Source of the DNA: Brumimicrobium ulvae
GTDB lineage: Bacteria; Bacteroidota; Bacteroidia; Flavobacteriales_D; Crocinitomicaceae
DNA length: 64,000 nucleotides
NCBI RefSeq assembly: GCF_947504225.1
Contig: NZ_CANNGT010000004.1
Location: 227,741 to 291,740 of the forward strand
Direction of reading: 5' to 3'
The notes under the pieces were generated by a model. The model saw only the letters and a program-made list of their open reading frames with translations. It ran no database searches and was not told where the DNA came from. This document shows, piece after piece, positions 8,971-18,599 of this stretch. How positions within the stretch are numbered: position 1 is the stretch's first letter; every line of letters starts with the position of its first letter. The position numbers and the translations under genes are program-made.

Positions 8971-9387
8971 TTAAAGAAATAAAAGAAAACTTAGAATTGG
9001 GAACAAAACAAAAGAGACGCCAACAAACTTCATGAGTTTTACAACCAACTTGTACCGTTGTATTAATTCCTTGTGATTAGTTGCTTTGATTTCATGTGCA
9101 CAATTAAAAAGAATCAAGTTGTTTAGCCTTCTGCCCTTATACGGACCAAATTGTATCGTATTTGCTTTATACAACAAAAGATCTACTCTTTTCAACAAAT
9201 AGGCAAACATTTGAAATTCAACTATAAAAAACAGAAAAAAGAAAACGAAACTTGCAAACATGAAGTATATCGGCAAGTAGTTCACCCAATCTTTAGGCAA
9301 AAGAAATGCTCCCATGAAAAAAGTCAGGATGAGGACAACAAAATAATAATCTAAAAATTTCGATTTTCTTTCAATAGTTGTTTTCAT
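8971..9387 (-). CDS. Small membrane protein of unknown function
   Basis: A 138-aa protein with three predicted TM segments: about residues 13-30 (YYFVVLILTFFMGAFLLP), 38-62 (very Phe-rich, PIYFMFASFVFFFLFFIVEF) and 118-138 at the extreme C-terminus (GVSFVLFPILSFLLFL). A soluble central part carries a basic patch (GPYKGRRLNN) and conserved-looking HEIKATNHKELIQRY. I do not recognise the family. It lies 38 nt upstream of a small secreted protein gene on the same strand and may be cotranscribed with it. Confidence 0.58.
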   Translation of the reverse strand: MKTTIERKSKFLDYYFVVLILTFFMGAFLLPKDWVNYLPIYFMFASFVFFFLFFIVEFQMFAYLLKRVDLLLYKANTIQFGPYKGRRLNNLILFNCAHEIKATNHKELIQRYKLVVKLMKFVGVSFVLFPILSFLLFL

Positions 9388-9425
9388 GGACGACTAAAAA
9401 TACAGTTTTATTCGCATAAAGTGAA

Positions 9426-9815
9426 TTATTTATAATTCTCATAGTTTTTCCTCCTAAGCCTTTTCTGCCGAAAACTTAAATCACAATTTGGCTCTATTAA
9501 AATTGATACGAATGTTATTCTTTCTGATGAAACCTCAATATGATCGACTAAAATGGTTTTTCCATCAAAAGAATGATATTCCAATGAATAAACGCCCTGA
9601 GGTAGTGTTGGGGCTTGGTATATATCACTCAGGTCATATATAAATCTAATATCTTCCGGTAAGTTCGCACCAGATATCTTTACAGAAACAGAATCTAATT
9701 GAACGTTGCTTGATAAAATACAATTACTATTACTGAAAACTTCAACCTTGATTGATCCATGTTGACCATATGCTGTTAAACAACTGAGGATAAAAAAGCA
9801 TAGCAATGATTTCAT
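9426..9815 (-). CDS. Small secreted protein of unknown function
   Basis: A 129-aa protein with a short signal peptide (MKSLLCFFILSCLTAYG, cleavage before QHGS). The mature part looks all-beta, with alternating hydrophobic strands such as SIKVEVFSNSN, GVYSLEYHSFDGK and ITFVSILIEP, like a small Ig- or transthyretin-type domain; this fold guess is inferred. It ends in a very basic tail (RQKRLRRKNYENYK). A cysteine pair (one near residue 32, one in EPNCDLS) could form a disulfide. No named family is recognised. Confidence 0.6.
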   Translation of the reverse strand: MKSLLCFFILSCLTAYGQHGSIKVEVFSNSNCILSSNVQLDSVSVKISGANLPEDIRFIYDLSDIYQAPTLPQGVYSLEYHSFDGKTILVDHIEVSSERITFVSILIEPNCDLSFRQKRLRRKNYENYK

Positions 9816-9875
9816 TTATTTATTCTTAGAAAATGTCAATCCTTCTCTCTCTTTCTTACTCCCTCTCCCTTCTTA

Positions 9876-11840
9876 CTACCCTACAGAATACTTCACCTTG
9901 TTCTCAGCACTCAAAGATGATTTCAATTCTGGCAACATTTCCAACACCGTTTTAATGATTCCTTTAACATCGAAACCTACATCAGCATAAAGCTCTTGCT
10001 GTGTACCGTGGTGAATGTATTCATCAGGAATTCCAAGTCTCTTCACTTTAGAAGTATATCCTTGATCAACCATAAATTCTAGAATAGCACTTCCCATTCC
10101 TCCCATTACACAACCGTCTTCAACAGTGATGACTTTATCGAATTTTGAGAACACTTCGTGCAATAGGTTTTCATCCAATGGTTTTACAAAACGCATATCG
10201 TAATGTGCTACCGAAGCTCCCATTCCTTCCAATTCTTTGATTGCTTCTTGAGCGAAGTTTCCAGGATGCCCGATAGATAAAATAGCGATATCTTCTCCAT
10301 TGGTAACTTTTCGTCCAGTTCCAACTTTCATCGGTTTCATTACTGTTTTCCATTCTGTCATAACCCCTTTACCTCTAGGATATCGAATGCTGAATGGTCC
10401 CATGTTTTCTTGCTGAGCCGTAAACATCATGTTTCTTAGCTCTGCTTCGTTCATAGGTGCAGCAACAATCATATTAGGAATGCTGCGCATATAAGCGATG
10501 TCGTAAGCCCCATGGTGAGTTGCACCATCAGCTCCTGCAAATCCGGCACGATCTAAACAGAATACCACGTTCAAGTTTTGCAAAGCTACGTCGTGAATCA
10601 CCTGATCATAGGCGCGCTGCATAAAAGAAGAGTATATATTACAGAAAGGAACTAAACCTTGTGTTGCCAATCCTGCAGAAAAAGTTACCGCATGTTGTTC
10701 TGCAATCCCCACGTCAAAAGAACGATTGGGCATTGCTTTCATCATAATATTGAGTGAAGAACCAGAAGGCATTGCTGGGGTAATTCCCATGATTTTATCG
10801 TTCTTCTCTGCTAATTCTACAATGGTATGTCCAAAAACTTCTTGGTATTTTGGAGGTTGAGGCGAACTGGGAACAATTTTTACAATTTCACCTGTTTCCT
10901 TATTGAAAACTCCAGGCGCATGCCATTGCGTTGGGTTTCCTTCCTCCGAATATTTAAATCCTTTCCCTTTTTTTGTTATACAATGTAAAATCTTTGGACC
11001 TGGAATATCTTTTAAATCTTCAAATATTTTCGCCAATCCAATTACATCATGACCATCTACAGGTCCGAAATAGCGGAAATTCAAGGCTTCAAACATATTG
11101 CTTTGTTTAAGCAAGCTCCCTTTAAGGGCGGTTGAAACTTTACTAACTACTGAACGTGCGTCCGGACCAAATTTTGAAATTTTTTCCAACATTGTCCACA
11201 CCTCATCTTTCACCTTGTTGTAAGTATGCGAAGTCGTGATGTCTGTTAAATAGTCGCGTAAAGCACCAACATTTGGATCAATCGACATACAATTGTCGTT
11301 TAATACCACCAATAAGTTGGCATCTTTTTCAAACCCCGCATGATTCAGTCCTTCGAATGCTAATCCAGCCGTCATGGCTCCATCACCAATTACAGCAATA
11401 TGCTGACGGTTTGGAAGGCCTTTGTAACGATTGGCAACAGCCATTCCTAAGGCGCCTGAAATAGAAGTTGATGAATGTCCTACACCAAAAGTATCATATT
11501 CACTTTCGCTACGTTTTGGAAATCCACTAATTCCTCCTTTTGTACGATTCGTAGGAAAAGCATCTCTTCTTCCTGTCAGAATTTTATGTCCATATGCTTG
11601 ATGTCCAACATCCCAGACCAATTGGTCGTGCGGTGTATCAAAAGCATAATGTAAAGCAACTGTTAATTCAACAACACCTAGACTTGCTCCAAAGTGTGAA
11701 TTACCAATTTCTGATAATACATCAATCATATATTGACGTACTTCCTCAGAAACTTGAGGTAGTTGCTCTTCTGTTAACTTTCTTAAGTCAGCAGGATTAT
11801 TGATGTCTTTTAAGAGTAGACCTGGTTTATATTTCGCCAT
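9876..11840 (-). CDS. dxs: 1-deoxy-D-xylulose-5-phosphate synthase
   Basis: A 654-aa TPP enzyme that condenses pyruvate and glyceraldehyde 3-phosphate, the first step of the MEP isoprenoid pathway. The TPP/Mg motif runs from IGDGAMTAG to LNDNCMSID near residue 150-185. The transketolase-type pyrimidine-binding domain follows with VGIAEQHAV (catalytic Glu), FCLDRAGFAGADGATHHG, and a C-terminal domain with ITVEDG. The length is typical of the family, slightly longer than the E. coli enzyme. The promoter upstream (11860-11890) is an unusually good Bacteroidota match. No other MEP gene is nearby. Confidence 0.97.
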   Translation of the reverse strand: MAKYKPGLLLKDINNPADLRKLTEEQLPQVSEEVRQYMIDVLSEIGNSHFGASLGVVELTVALHYAFDTPHDQLVWDVGHQAYGHKILTGRRDAFPTNRTKGGISGFPKRSESEYDTFGVGHSSTSISGALGMAVANRYKGLPNRQHIAVIGDGAMTAGLAFEGLNHAGFEKDANLLVVLNDNCMSIDPNVGALRDYLTDITTSHTYNKVKDEVWTMLEKISKFGPDARSVVSKVSTALKGSLLKQSNMFEALNFRYFGPVDGHDVIGLAKIFEDLKDIPGPKILHCITKKGKGFKYSEEGNPTQWHAPGVFNKETGEIVKIVPSSPQPPKYQEVFGHTIVELAEKNDKIMGITPAMPSGSSLNIMMKAMPNRSFDVGIAEQHAVTFSAGLATQGLVPFCNIYSSFMQRAYDQVIHDVALQNLNVVFCLDRAGFAGADGATHHGAYDIAYMRSIPNMIVAAPMNEAELRNMMFTAQQENMGPFSIRYPRGKGVMTEWKTVMKPMKVGTGRKVTNGEDIAILSIGHPGNFAQEAIKELEGMGASVAHYDMRFVKPLDENLLHEVFSKFDKVITVEDGCVMGGMGSAILEFMVDQGYTSKVKRLGIPDEYIHHGTQQELYADVGFDVKGIIKTVLEMLPELKSSLSAENKVKYSVG

Positions 11841-11859
11841 TTATTAAATCGTATGAACG

Positions 11860-11890
11860 CAAAAATACGTTTACTTATTATAGTTACAAA
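11860..11890 (-). promoter_or_regulatory. Bacteroidota-type promoter of dxs
   Basis: Read on the minus strand, TTTG (11890-11887), a 19-nt spacer and TATTTTTG (11867-11860) match the TTTG-N19-TAnnTTTG consensus exactly. The -7 element ends 19 nt before the dxs ATG, leaving a short leader. Confidence 0.72.
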
Positions 11891-11995
11891 ACAGTTTAAA
11901 CTTAAAAATTGTTTAAACCTTATTTTACTTTTATTAAACAATTGAGTCCTTGAAGATGAATGATTTGTAAAAACAGATTAAACCATTTATAAAGT

Positions 11996-12610
11996 TTATG
12001 GCCATTCGTCCAAATAATTGGCTGGTCCACGATATAAAATTCCACCCACGCTCTCTGTTTCTTTATTGAATTGAGTTAGCTCAATAGCGCCCTCAAAAGT
12101 CTGTGAAAAAAACACTTCTTTTCCTGTTTGTAACTTCAACCTTATTTTAGTTTTAAAACTCCCTTGATATTTTTTGATGGGAATCATGACTTGCTGACCT
12201 GGTTTTAAATTTAAGGTTCTATAACTGTTCCCACAACCGCTTTTTACCCAATATTCTATTGGAACCCATTCCTCTTTTTCATTCATTGCTTCTTGGATCA
12301 TCAGTAAACTTCCGTCTTGTAGTTTAGAACTAAACGTTGAGTCGCTTGTATTGATTAAATAGGCAACAAAATGGTTTTCTGGATTATCTTCAATCCACCC
12401 GAAACCGAGTGACTCTAAATTCTTGGCTTTTTCTTCGGTATTGAATTGAAAATAGACTGCATTAGGCTTTAAATTGACAACATTGTCATCTATTTCTTGT
12501 TCAGTCCCGATTTCATACCACGCCATAGCGTTTCCGCTCGGTTGATCTTGAGACAATAAGATATTCGAAAAAATAAAAAAATAAAGCAATAAATAGAATG
12601 TAGTTTTCAT
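11996..12610 (-). CDS. Secreted protein of unknown function
   Basis: A 204-aa protein with a signal peptide (MKTTFYLLLYFFIFSNILLS, cleavage near QDQ). The mature sequence appears beta-rich, with WYEIGTEQEIDDN at the start and phrases FVAYLINTSDSTFSSKLQDG and WVPIEYWVKSGCGNSYRTL that suggest an extracellular sandwich domain. A single Cys sits in SGCGNSY. I do not recognise the family. It is monocistronic, lying between dxs and the NRDE gene with more than 100 bp on each side and no clear terminator. Confidence 0.62.
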   Translation of the reverse strand: MKTTFYLLLYFFIFSNILLSQDQPSGNAMAWYEIGTEQEIDDNVVNLKPNAVYFQFNTEEKAKNLESLGFGWIEDNPENHFVAYLINTSDSTFSSKLQDGSLLMIQEAMNEKEEWVPIEYWVKSGCGNSYRTLNLKPGQQVMIPIKKYQGSFKTKIRLKLQTGKEVFFSQTFEGAIELTQFNKETESVGGILYRGPANYLDEWP

Positions 12611-12728
12611 AAGCGATTCTTTTATAACATAACAACCTCTTTCTGCTCAATTTATTGCACACTCCTTGCAAAAACAATAGTGATGTTCAAGACTAATTAA
12701 TTTCTTCAAAAAAACAGGGAATAAGTGT

Positions 12729-13505
12729 TTAGTCTACATTCCTCATTTCAAATTCTTGATCTGCTGCCTGAATTGGTGATTTTGAATCATAAGTCCGTTC
12801 AACAAATTTCATGTTTCCATTCTGACCGATTATTAGCAAAGTTGAACAACGTGTTCCGTAGTTCTTGGTATCGATAAAAATAGATGACAAGGCTTTTTCT
12901 AGTTCATCAGACAAGCCTGTATTTGGGAGTTCGTCTTCCTGAGCTTGGGTTTGGTCATTGAGTAAGTCGAACAAGGACGCTTTAGAAAGGTCTTCATTCT
13001 GTAATTTCTTTTTTAGCATTTCTTTTGCCTTTTCAAGTTTCGGCCAAGGTGTATTCAGCAAGGCATTGCTTACTCCATGAATTCCAGGTTCGATCTTGGT
13101 AATCACATCCGAAATGTTTGAATAGTGATAAATTCCTGTTGAATCTCCGACCAAAAGATTAAAGCCATTGTATCTTTCAGCGCCATCTTGAAGTTTTAAA
13201 AGATATTCCTTTCCTGTTTTTTTGGTCTTTAAAAAATCGGGAATCAAATTTCCTCTTGTTGGGGCAGTTTCTTTAATGCTTTTCATATCTCTATGGTTGG
13301 TGACTGCCGCCCATTTCCCATTTTCACTGACTCCAAACCATGTTCCACCGGCCTTCAAATCTTTTCCTGCGAGAATTCGATGTTTTTCTGTTCCTTTCCA
13401 AAAGTGAGCTTTTTCTGTTGGTCGATCGTAAAACTCCTCCCGATTTGCGACAAGAATTAAAGGATATTCTGGAGAAACTTTGTAAGCAAAAGCAATTAAA
13501 CACAT
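12729..13505 (-). CDS. NRDE-family (TANGO2-like) protein
   Basis: A 258-aa protein. The start is placed at 13505 because the family characteristically begins MCLI (here MCLIAFAYK); upstream in-frame ATGs would add an unsupported extension. The signature NRDE motif appears as ANREEFYDRPT near residues 20-30, with Asp replaced by Glu. Other family phrases are AGTWFG-like GGTWFGVSENGKWAAVTNHR, GFNLLVGD and a C-terminal YGTRCSTLLII. Members belong to the Ntn-hydrolase-like TANGO2 group, whose eukaryotic relatives are implicated in heme or lipid trafficking; the bacterial role is unresolved. Cys2 would be the N-terminal nucleophile after Met removal. Confidence 0.85.
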   Translation of the reverse strand: MCLIAFAYKVSPEYPLILVANREEFYDRPTEKAHFWKGTEKHRILAGKDLKAGGTWFGVSENGKWAAVTNHRDMKSIKETAPTRGNLIPDFLKTKKTGKEYLLKLQDGAERYNGFNLLVGDSTGIYHYSNISDVITKIEPGIHGVSNALLNTPWPKLEKAKEMLKKKLQNEDLSKASLFDLLNDQTQAQEDELPNTGLSDELEKALSSIFIDTKNYGTRCSTLLIIGQNGNMKFVERTYDSKSPIQAADQEFEMRNVD

Positions 13506-13629
13506 AGAAGTTAAGATAAAGAAAATTCTTAGAATAACAATTCTGTCATTGTCCACACAACAACCAAAGACTCATTCACAAGCATGTCAACCCACCTTGA
13601 AAAAACTTACACATCCTGGTTATTCAACC

Positions 13630-15351
13630 TTAAAACCTAAAGGTCAATCCTGCCATAAACTGAAAAGCATTTACTGGGTAGCCAAACCACCTTTGGTAGC
13701 TTTGGGCAGCGACATTATTGAAGTTGGCAAATATAGACAAACGTTTAGTGTATCTGAACTCAACGCCCAAGTTAGCATCGGCTAAAACGCCTAATTTTTT
13801 AAAGTGAATTCCGTCTTCCATCTCCACTCCTTCAATTGTGGGGTCAAATACGCGTGCTCTTCTTCCTGTTTCAAGAGAAAAATCAACTTTAGCAATTAAC
13901 TTATCCGCGATGTTGTAGCTTCCTCTTGTGATTAATTCCAATTGAGGTTTGTTCCATGCATAAGGGTTGTTCTTTGCTTCGTAGCTATTGAATTTACCGA
14001 TTACATCTACTTTCAATTTCTCATTGTGTTGGTAAGAGATACTTGCCGAAATAGTAGTCATTGAAACAGTGTCGTACTCCACACGGAACTGATTTCCTGA
14101 AGAATATATGGTGTCGTTCACAAACAAGGCGTGATTTCTCAAGTTAGCAAATGCAACGTTGGCATTAAAACTAATACGAGAAGACAAGGTTCCTTTGATT
14201 CCGAAATAGAACTCATATCTGCTCTCATTTTTTAATTGATTATTGGATCCTATGAATTCATTTTCATTGGCCAAAAGCTCAAAACGCTGTTGTTTCAACC
14301 CTCCTTCGATACCTGCGTAGGGAATAAACATATCATTAAAAAGTGAATATCGGGCCTCAGCAATAGGATAAAGGCTCGCTCTTGTTTTATCGTGAAAGTC
14401 TAATGCGAATTCTCCTCCAACTTTAAACTGAAGTTTTTCATTGAGACCGTAAAAGCTTGTCACTGGTCGCAATTGAATTACGGTGTTTTTCGATACAATT
14501 CCAGTGTCTAAAGCTGTGAGTGAACTGTCGGCAATTCCATAACGGTAATCATTGTAGCTAATGTCAAAATCAGCACGCAAGTTAGAGAGCAAAACATTCG
14601 AACTCATATTGTACTGCCAAGTGGTTTTAACCCCAACAAAATTTTCACGTCCTCTCCATAACTTTAAGCTATCTTCTTCTGGTTTTCTATCCATAAAGTT
14701 ATCATACGCTAGTCCAACCCTGTAATTTAACATTGCAGAATCTTTTTTATGCGAATCAAAAAAGGCATTGAACCCAATGGATTGATAACGTTGTCTAATA
14801 CTGTCTCTGTCAGCATCTGGATTATTGAAACCATAATAATGCAAACCTTGGTTTTGGTAATCAAAAGCACCTCCGTAGGAAAAACGACGTTCTTCAATCT
14901 TCCCGAACATTTTTGCAGAAGTATTGTCATATTGAGAAGGCGCGTAGTCAGAAATTTGCCCCCATTCTGAGTGATGCTTTGCATGAATTCCCCAATTGTA
15001 TTTTCTTGAGCGAACAGAATTATAATACACTTCTCCAAGTCCCATCAATCTGCTTCCTCCACCAATTTTAGCATATCCATTATACAATTGTGCCAACTGT
15101 GGACGGTGGCGAATATTTGCGGGTTCAATTCCATCAACTTCGAATGAAGTTTCTTCTTGCAACACCAACAATGGATAATCCACCACTGGAGAAGTAATAG
15201 AAGTATCAATCATTTTTGGTCGCGAATAAATCCTTGTTGCCAGACTGATCGAGCGGTCGGAATCTGTAACCACCTCAACATCTCCTGTCTTTTGACCAAA
15301 AGCAGGAAAGAAGCAAACTATGCTTAGAAATATAACTATGTACTTATTCAT
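13630..15351 (-). CDS. Outer-membrane beta-barrel (TonB-receptor-like) protein
   Basis: A 573-aa protein. The start at 15351 gives MNKYIVIFLSIVCFFPAFGQ, a good signal peptide; in-frame ATGs at 15360 and 15363 are alternatives. The remainder is alternating aromatic strands and turns ending in FQFMAGLTFRF, a terminal Phe typical of outer-membrane barrels. It resembles the C-terminal barrel of TonB-dependent receptors but lacks an evident plug or TonB box. The start overlaps the end of the upstream 1031-aa TPR gene by 8 nt, so the two are translationally linked, a pairing common in Flavobacteriales. The cargo is unknown. Confidence 0.8.
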   Translation of the reverse strand: MNKYIVIFLSIVCFFPAFGQKTGDVEVVTDSDRSISLATRIYSRPKMIDTSITSPVVDYPLLVLQEETSFEVDGIEPANIRHRPQLAQLYNGYAKIGGGSRLMGLGEVYYNSVRSRKYNWGIHAKHHSEWGQISDYAPSQYDNTSAKMFGKIEERRFSYGGAFDYQNQGLHYYGFNNPDADRDSIRQRYQSIGFNAFFDSHKKDSAMLNYRVGLAYDNFMDRKPEEDSLKLWRGRENFVGVKTTWQYNMSSNVLLSNLRADFDISYNDYRYGIADSSLTALDTGIVSKNTVIQLRPVTSFYGLNEKLQFKVGGEFALDFHDKTRASLYPIAEARYSLFNDMFIPYAGIEGGLKQQRFELLANENEFIGSNNQLKNESRYEFYFGIKGTLSSRISFNANVAFANLRNHALFVNDTIYSSGNQFRVEYDTVSMTTISASISYQHNEKLKVDVIGKFNSYEAKNNPYAWNKPQLELITRGSYNIADKLIAKVDFSLETGRRARVFDPTIEGVEMEDGIHFKKLGVLADANLGVEFRYTKRLSIFANFNNVAAQSYQRWFGYPVNAFQFMAGLTFRF

Positions 15352-18300
15352 TGCCTCCATCATTTATGTCAATCATTCGATTTGTTTTGTCCTCCACGTT
15401 TTTAGGAGAATCTTTGAGTTGCATTAGTTCGGACTTTACTTTTTCCGCTTCTTGCAATACACCATCCTCTTGATTCGGATAGTTGTTAATTACTAAATCA
15501 AGGGTTTTTTCTGCTTGAAATAAATCACCAGTGACCATGAACACACGTCCTTGAAGAATTAAAGATTTTGCAATCCAATAATCATAGGCAGGCTTTCTTT
15601 TTAGCAACTCATTGTGCAATTTTTCTGCTTGCGTATAGTTTTCCAGGTGGAAATAAGAACTGGTCAAAGTATATAAAGCTTCTGTTCCTCTAACTTTTCC
15701 AGTATTGTCCGCCGTCCAACGCAAAAAGTCTAGTGATTTTTGATACTCCTTGGTTTTATAATAAGACATTCCTGCGATATAGTTTCCTTCTACACGAATG
15801 GTTTCGTCGTCCAATAAATCGTCTTTCAACACTTTATTGGCTGCAATAGCTGCTTTCCCATAGTTTTCTAAAAGGAAGTTTGTTCTCATTAAACCAACAC
15901 GCGTATTGAAAACGATTTGTGGTTTAGAAGCGAGATTCTCTAACTTTTCATAATGTGGCAAAGCACGGCTGTATTGACCACTGTTGTACAATAGTTTTGA
16001 AGCACGCACCAAGGCTTCTTCAGTATACGCAGAGTTTGGACGGTTAATAATATTCTCATAATAAGTCACCGCTTTATCTTCTTCCCCATCTTGATAATAG
16101 ATGTCTGCCAAATAGCTCAACAATTGAACAGCAAACCTTCCATTCGGGTATCGTTTCAAGTACTTATTGATTTCTGGAATAGCTTCATCATAATTTTCGT
16201 TCATGTACAGCTCGCTTGCTGTTTCATAAAAGAATACCTCTTCATCATCTTCTGAAATATCGGCACAAGGGTATTCATTTCCAATACCTACGATTTCATC
16301 TTGACGACGAGTTACACGATATACGTCGACAATACCTTGAGTGGCACGTTTACAAGTAACATCATCTAAAGTATATTCATTCAACACACGTCTGAAATAG
16401 CTCTCTGATTCTTGATAATGCTTTTGTTTAAATTTGATGTCTGCAATTTCAATGAGCGCGTCTTTGACTAAAATATTACTCGGATAGTTATTTACTATTT
16501 GCTCAAATTGAGCTACTGCTTCACTATAGGCCCCATTGTTTTTGTACCCCATTCCCATGTCAAATATTGCAGGAATAACAAAGGAAGAATTAGGATGATC
16601 TTTAAGAATTTTCTTCAAGGTAGAGATTTGTGCATCTCTCTTCCCTGGAGTTAAACGGTATACTTTCGACAATGAATAAAGCAAACCATCTTTCTTTGCT
16701 ACATCATAAGTTAAGGCTTTTTCATAATTCAATGCTGCTTTTTGGAAATCTGGTTCTGCTTTGGTGTAGTAACAATCTCCAATTCTCGCATAAGCATCTG
16801 CCAATTTTGATGGGTCTTGAATATTATTTAATTGTGTAAATGTCCTGAAGGCTTGAATGGCTTGCACCCAATCTTTTTGATTGTAATAGGCATAAGCAAT
16901 ATTATAATATGCCGATTCTTTCAATTCTAAATCATTCATCCCTGGAATTGTTAAGAATTCTCGGAACTCTTTTATTGCAACATTAAATTCAGTCAACATA
17001 AAGTGGGCATCTGCCTCCCAAAACTTTGCTTTACTGGTAATCATTGGGTCGATGTCATATTTCAAAACTCCTTGTAAAGCCTTTATAGCACCTTGATAAT
17101 CTCCTCTTTCATACTTTTCAATTCCCATGTTGTAGGAAACCACCTGATAAGCTGTTTTCAACTTGATGTTTAAACTTGGAATACGATCTAAGGATTTTAA
17201 TGCTTCCGCATAATTCTTCGTGCTCGAATAAACGTTCACCAAATAACTGTAAACATCCTCTTTTCGGTCGGAATTAGGATATTCATTTAGGAAAAGTTCG
17301 AAGGCTAAAATAGCTTCGTTGTAAGGGTTGTAATCTAATCGGTAAGACAATACGGCATAATTGTACAGTGCATCTTCTTGAACTTCTGGGTCAAAATCTA
17401 AATCTGACGCCGACTTAAAAGCAGTTCGCGCATAATTCAATTCTTCCTTGTACATATACGCCTGTGCAATATGATAGAATGACACCTGACCCAACTTGTC
17501 TTCGGTTCTTGAAACACGGTCAAACATTCTGATGGCATCGTCATATTGTTTACTTTTAAAGTAAGAAAAAGCCAAAGCATAATCTTGTTGGCGGGTCGTC
17601 TGACTTCTGTTGTTATAATCTTCTAGGTAGGCCACTGCTTCATCAAATTTATCGACTTTATAGTAGGCATCCCCAATCAACAAGTTCATCTCTGCTGTAT
17701 TCCCTGCAATTCCTTTTCCTTCAGAGTTATATTCTGGCGCGTATTCTGTCACTTTTTCATAATCACCCAAGAGGTAATAAATTTGAGTAATGTAAAACGG
17801 AACTTCATCCTTAAACACGGGATCTTCTCTCAACACTAAAAAACCATCCAAAGCCTCTTGATAGGTTTCATTTTTATAAGCAATATGTGAATAATAATAC
17901 AAAGCTGGTGCACTAAAACTTGAGTTCCCATCTTTGATGTCATAAAATTCATTTCTTGCTGCTGTATAGTCTCCTAGCTGAAAATTAGAATACCCTAGTT
18001 TAAAATGATAAGCCGCCACATAAGCAGTGTCAATTTCCGAAGGATCAGTTTTGTCCAACCACTCCCTTGCGTCCTTATATTTTTTACGTTGGTAAAAGTG
18101 TTCACCAATCTTAAAGTAGATATCGTTTTTATAAATGCTCTCAGGATAATCATTATTGAATTCCATCAGAATTTTGACCGCATCGCTATTGTACAATTCC
18201 AAGGCAGAGATTCCCAAATAATATCTTGCTTTAATATATTGCGGGTCTTGACGATTGTTAAAATTACTTAAAAACTCTGCAAATGTTTCTCTCGCGGCAC

Positions 18301-18439
18301 TGTATTGTTCTTTTTCAAACAATTCTTCGGCCCTATAGAAATTTGCATATTCTCCACTGTACTTTTCAGAAGATTGTCCCCAAACGGCTGTTGTAAGGGT
18401 TAACGAGAGAAGAAAAATAAAACTACGTGGTGTAATCAT
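15344..18439 (-). CDS. Very large secreted TPR-repeat protein
   Basis: A 1031-aa protein with a signal peptide (MITPRSFIFLLSLTLTTAVW, then GQSS). Nearly the whole length is tandem TPR/Sel1-like helical hairpins. Recurrent phrases are FKIGEHFYQRKKYKDAREWL, AYARIGDCYYTKAEPDFQKA and YSYLVNVYSSTKNYAEAL, which gives roughly twenty-five repeats. The extreme C-terminus is charged (KNVEDKTNRMIDINDGG). Such scaffolds in the periplasm often serve outer-membrane assembly or gliding and secretion machinery; here the overlapping barrel gene suggests the two form one complex (inference). It is divergent from the FtsE-like gene. Confidence 0.85.
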   Translation of the reverse strand: MITPRSFIFLLSLTLTTAVWGQSSEKYSGEYANFYRAEELFEKEQYSAARETFAEFLSNFNNRQDPQYIKARYYLGISALELYNSDAVKILMEFNNDYPESIYKNDIYFKIGEHFYQRKKYKDAREWLDKTDPSEIDTAYVAAYHFKLGYSNFQLGDYTAARNEFYDIKDGNSSFSAPALYYYSHIAYKNETYQEALDGFLVLREDPVFKDEVPFYITQIYYLLGDYEKVTEYAPEYNSEGKGIAGNTAEMNLLIGDAYYKVDKFDEAVAYLEDYNNRSQTTRQQDYALAFSYFKSKQYDDAIRMFDRVSRTEDKLGQVSFYHIAQAYMYKEELNYARTAFKSASDLDFDPEVQEDALYNYAVLSYRLDYNPYNEAILAFELFLNEYPNSDRKEDVYSYLVNVYSSTKNYAEALKSLDRIPSLNIKLKTAYQVVSYNMGIEKYERGDYQGAIKALQGVLKYDIDPMITSKAKFWEADAHFMLTEFNVAIKEFREFLTIPGMNDLELKESAYYNIAYAYYNQKDWVQAIQAFRTFTQLNNIQDPSKLADAYARIGDCYYTKAEPDFQKAALNYEKALTYDVAKKDGLLYSLSKVYRLTPGKRDAQISTLKKILKDHPNSSFVIPAIFDMGMGYKNNGAYSEAVAQFEQIVNNYPSNILVKDALIEIADIKFKQKHYQESESYFRRVLNEYTLDDVTCKRATQGIVDVYRVTRRQDEIVGIGNEYPCADISEDDEEVFFYETASELYMNENYDEAIPEINKYLKRYPNGRFAVQLLSYLADIYYQDGEEDKAVTYYENIINRPNSAYTEEALVRASKLLYNSGQYSRALPHYEKLENLASKPQIVFNTRVGLMRTNFLLENYGKAAIAANKVLKDDLLDDETIRVEGNYIAGMSYYKTKEYQKSLDFLRWTADNTGKVRGTEALYTLTSSYFHLENYTQAEKLHNELLKRKPAYDYWIAKSLILQGRVFMVTGDLFQAEKTLDLVINNYPNQEDGVLQEAEKVKSELMQLKDSPKNVEDKTNRMIDINDGGNE

Positions 18440-18599
18440 CGTACGACTTTAATAAAAAAAATGCTTTAGAGCTTAAAAATAAGCAGGAAACACGAGAGAA
18501 AAATGCCATTCTCTAAAAGTTTTAAACGCAAATCTGTTAAGATTGTTATTTATAAGCGTAAAATTCTTCTAATATTTTGTTCATCTTTGTACAAATCAA

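Noticed and set aside
13549..13785. 78-codon plus-strand ORF between the NRDE gene and the barrel gene
   Set aside because: Most of it is antisense to the barrel's coding end, and the product has no recognisable domain or signal.
18540..18599. Promoter of the ftsE-like gene (CATCTTTG)
   Set aside because: The first base pair of the -7 consensus does not match and no -33 TTTG is at the right spacing.
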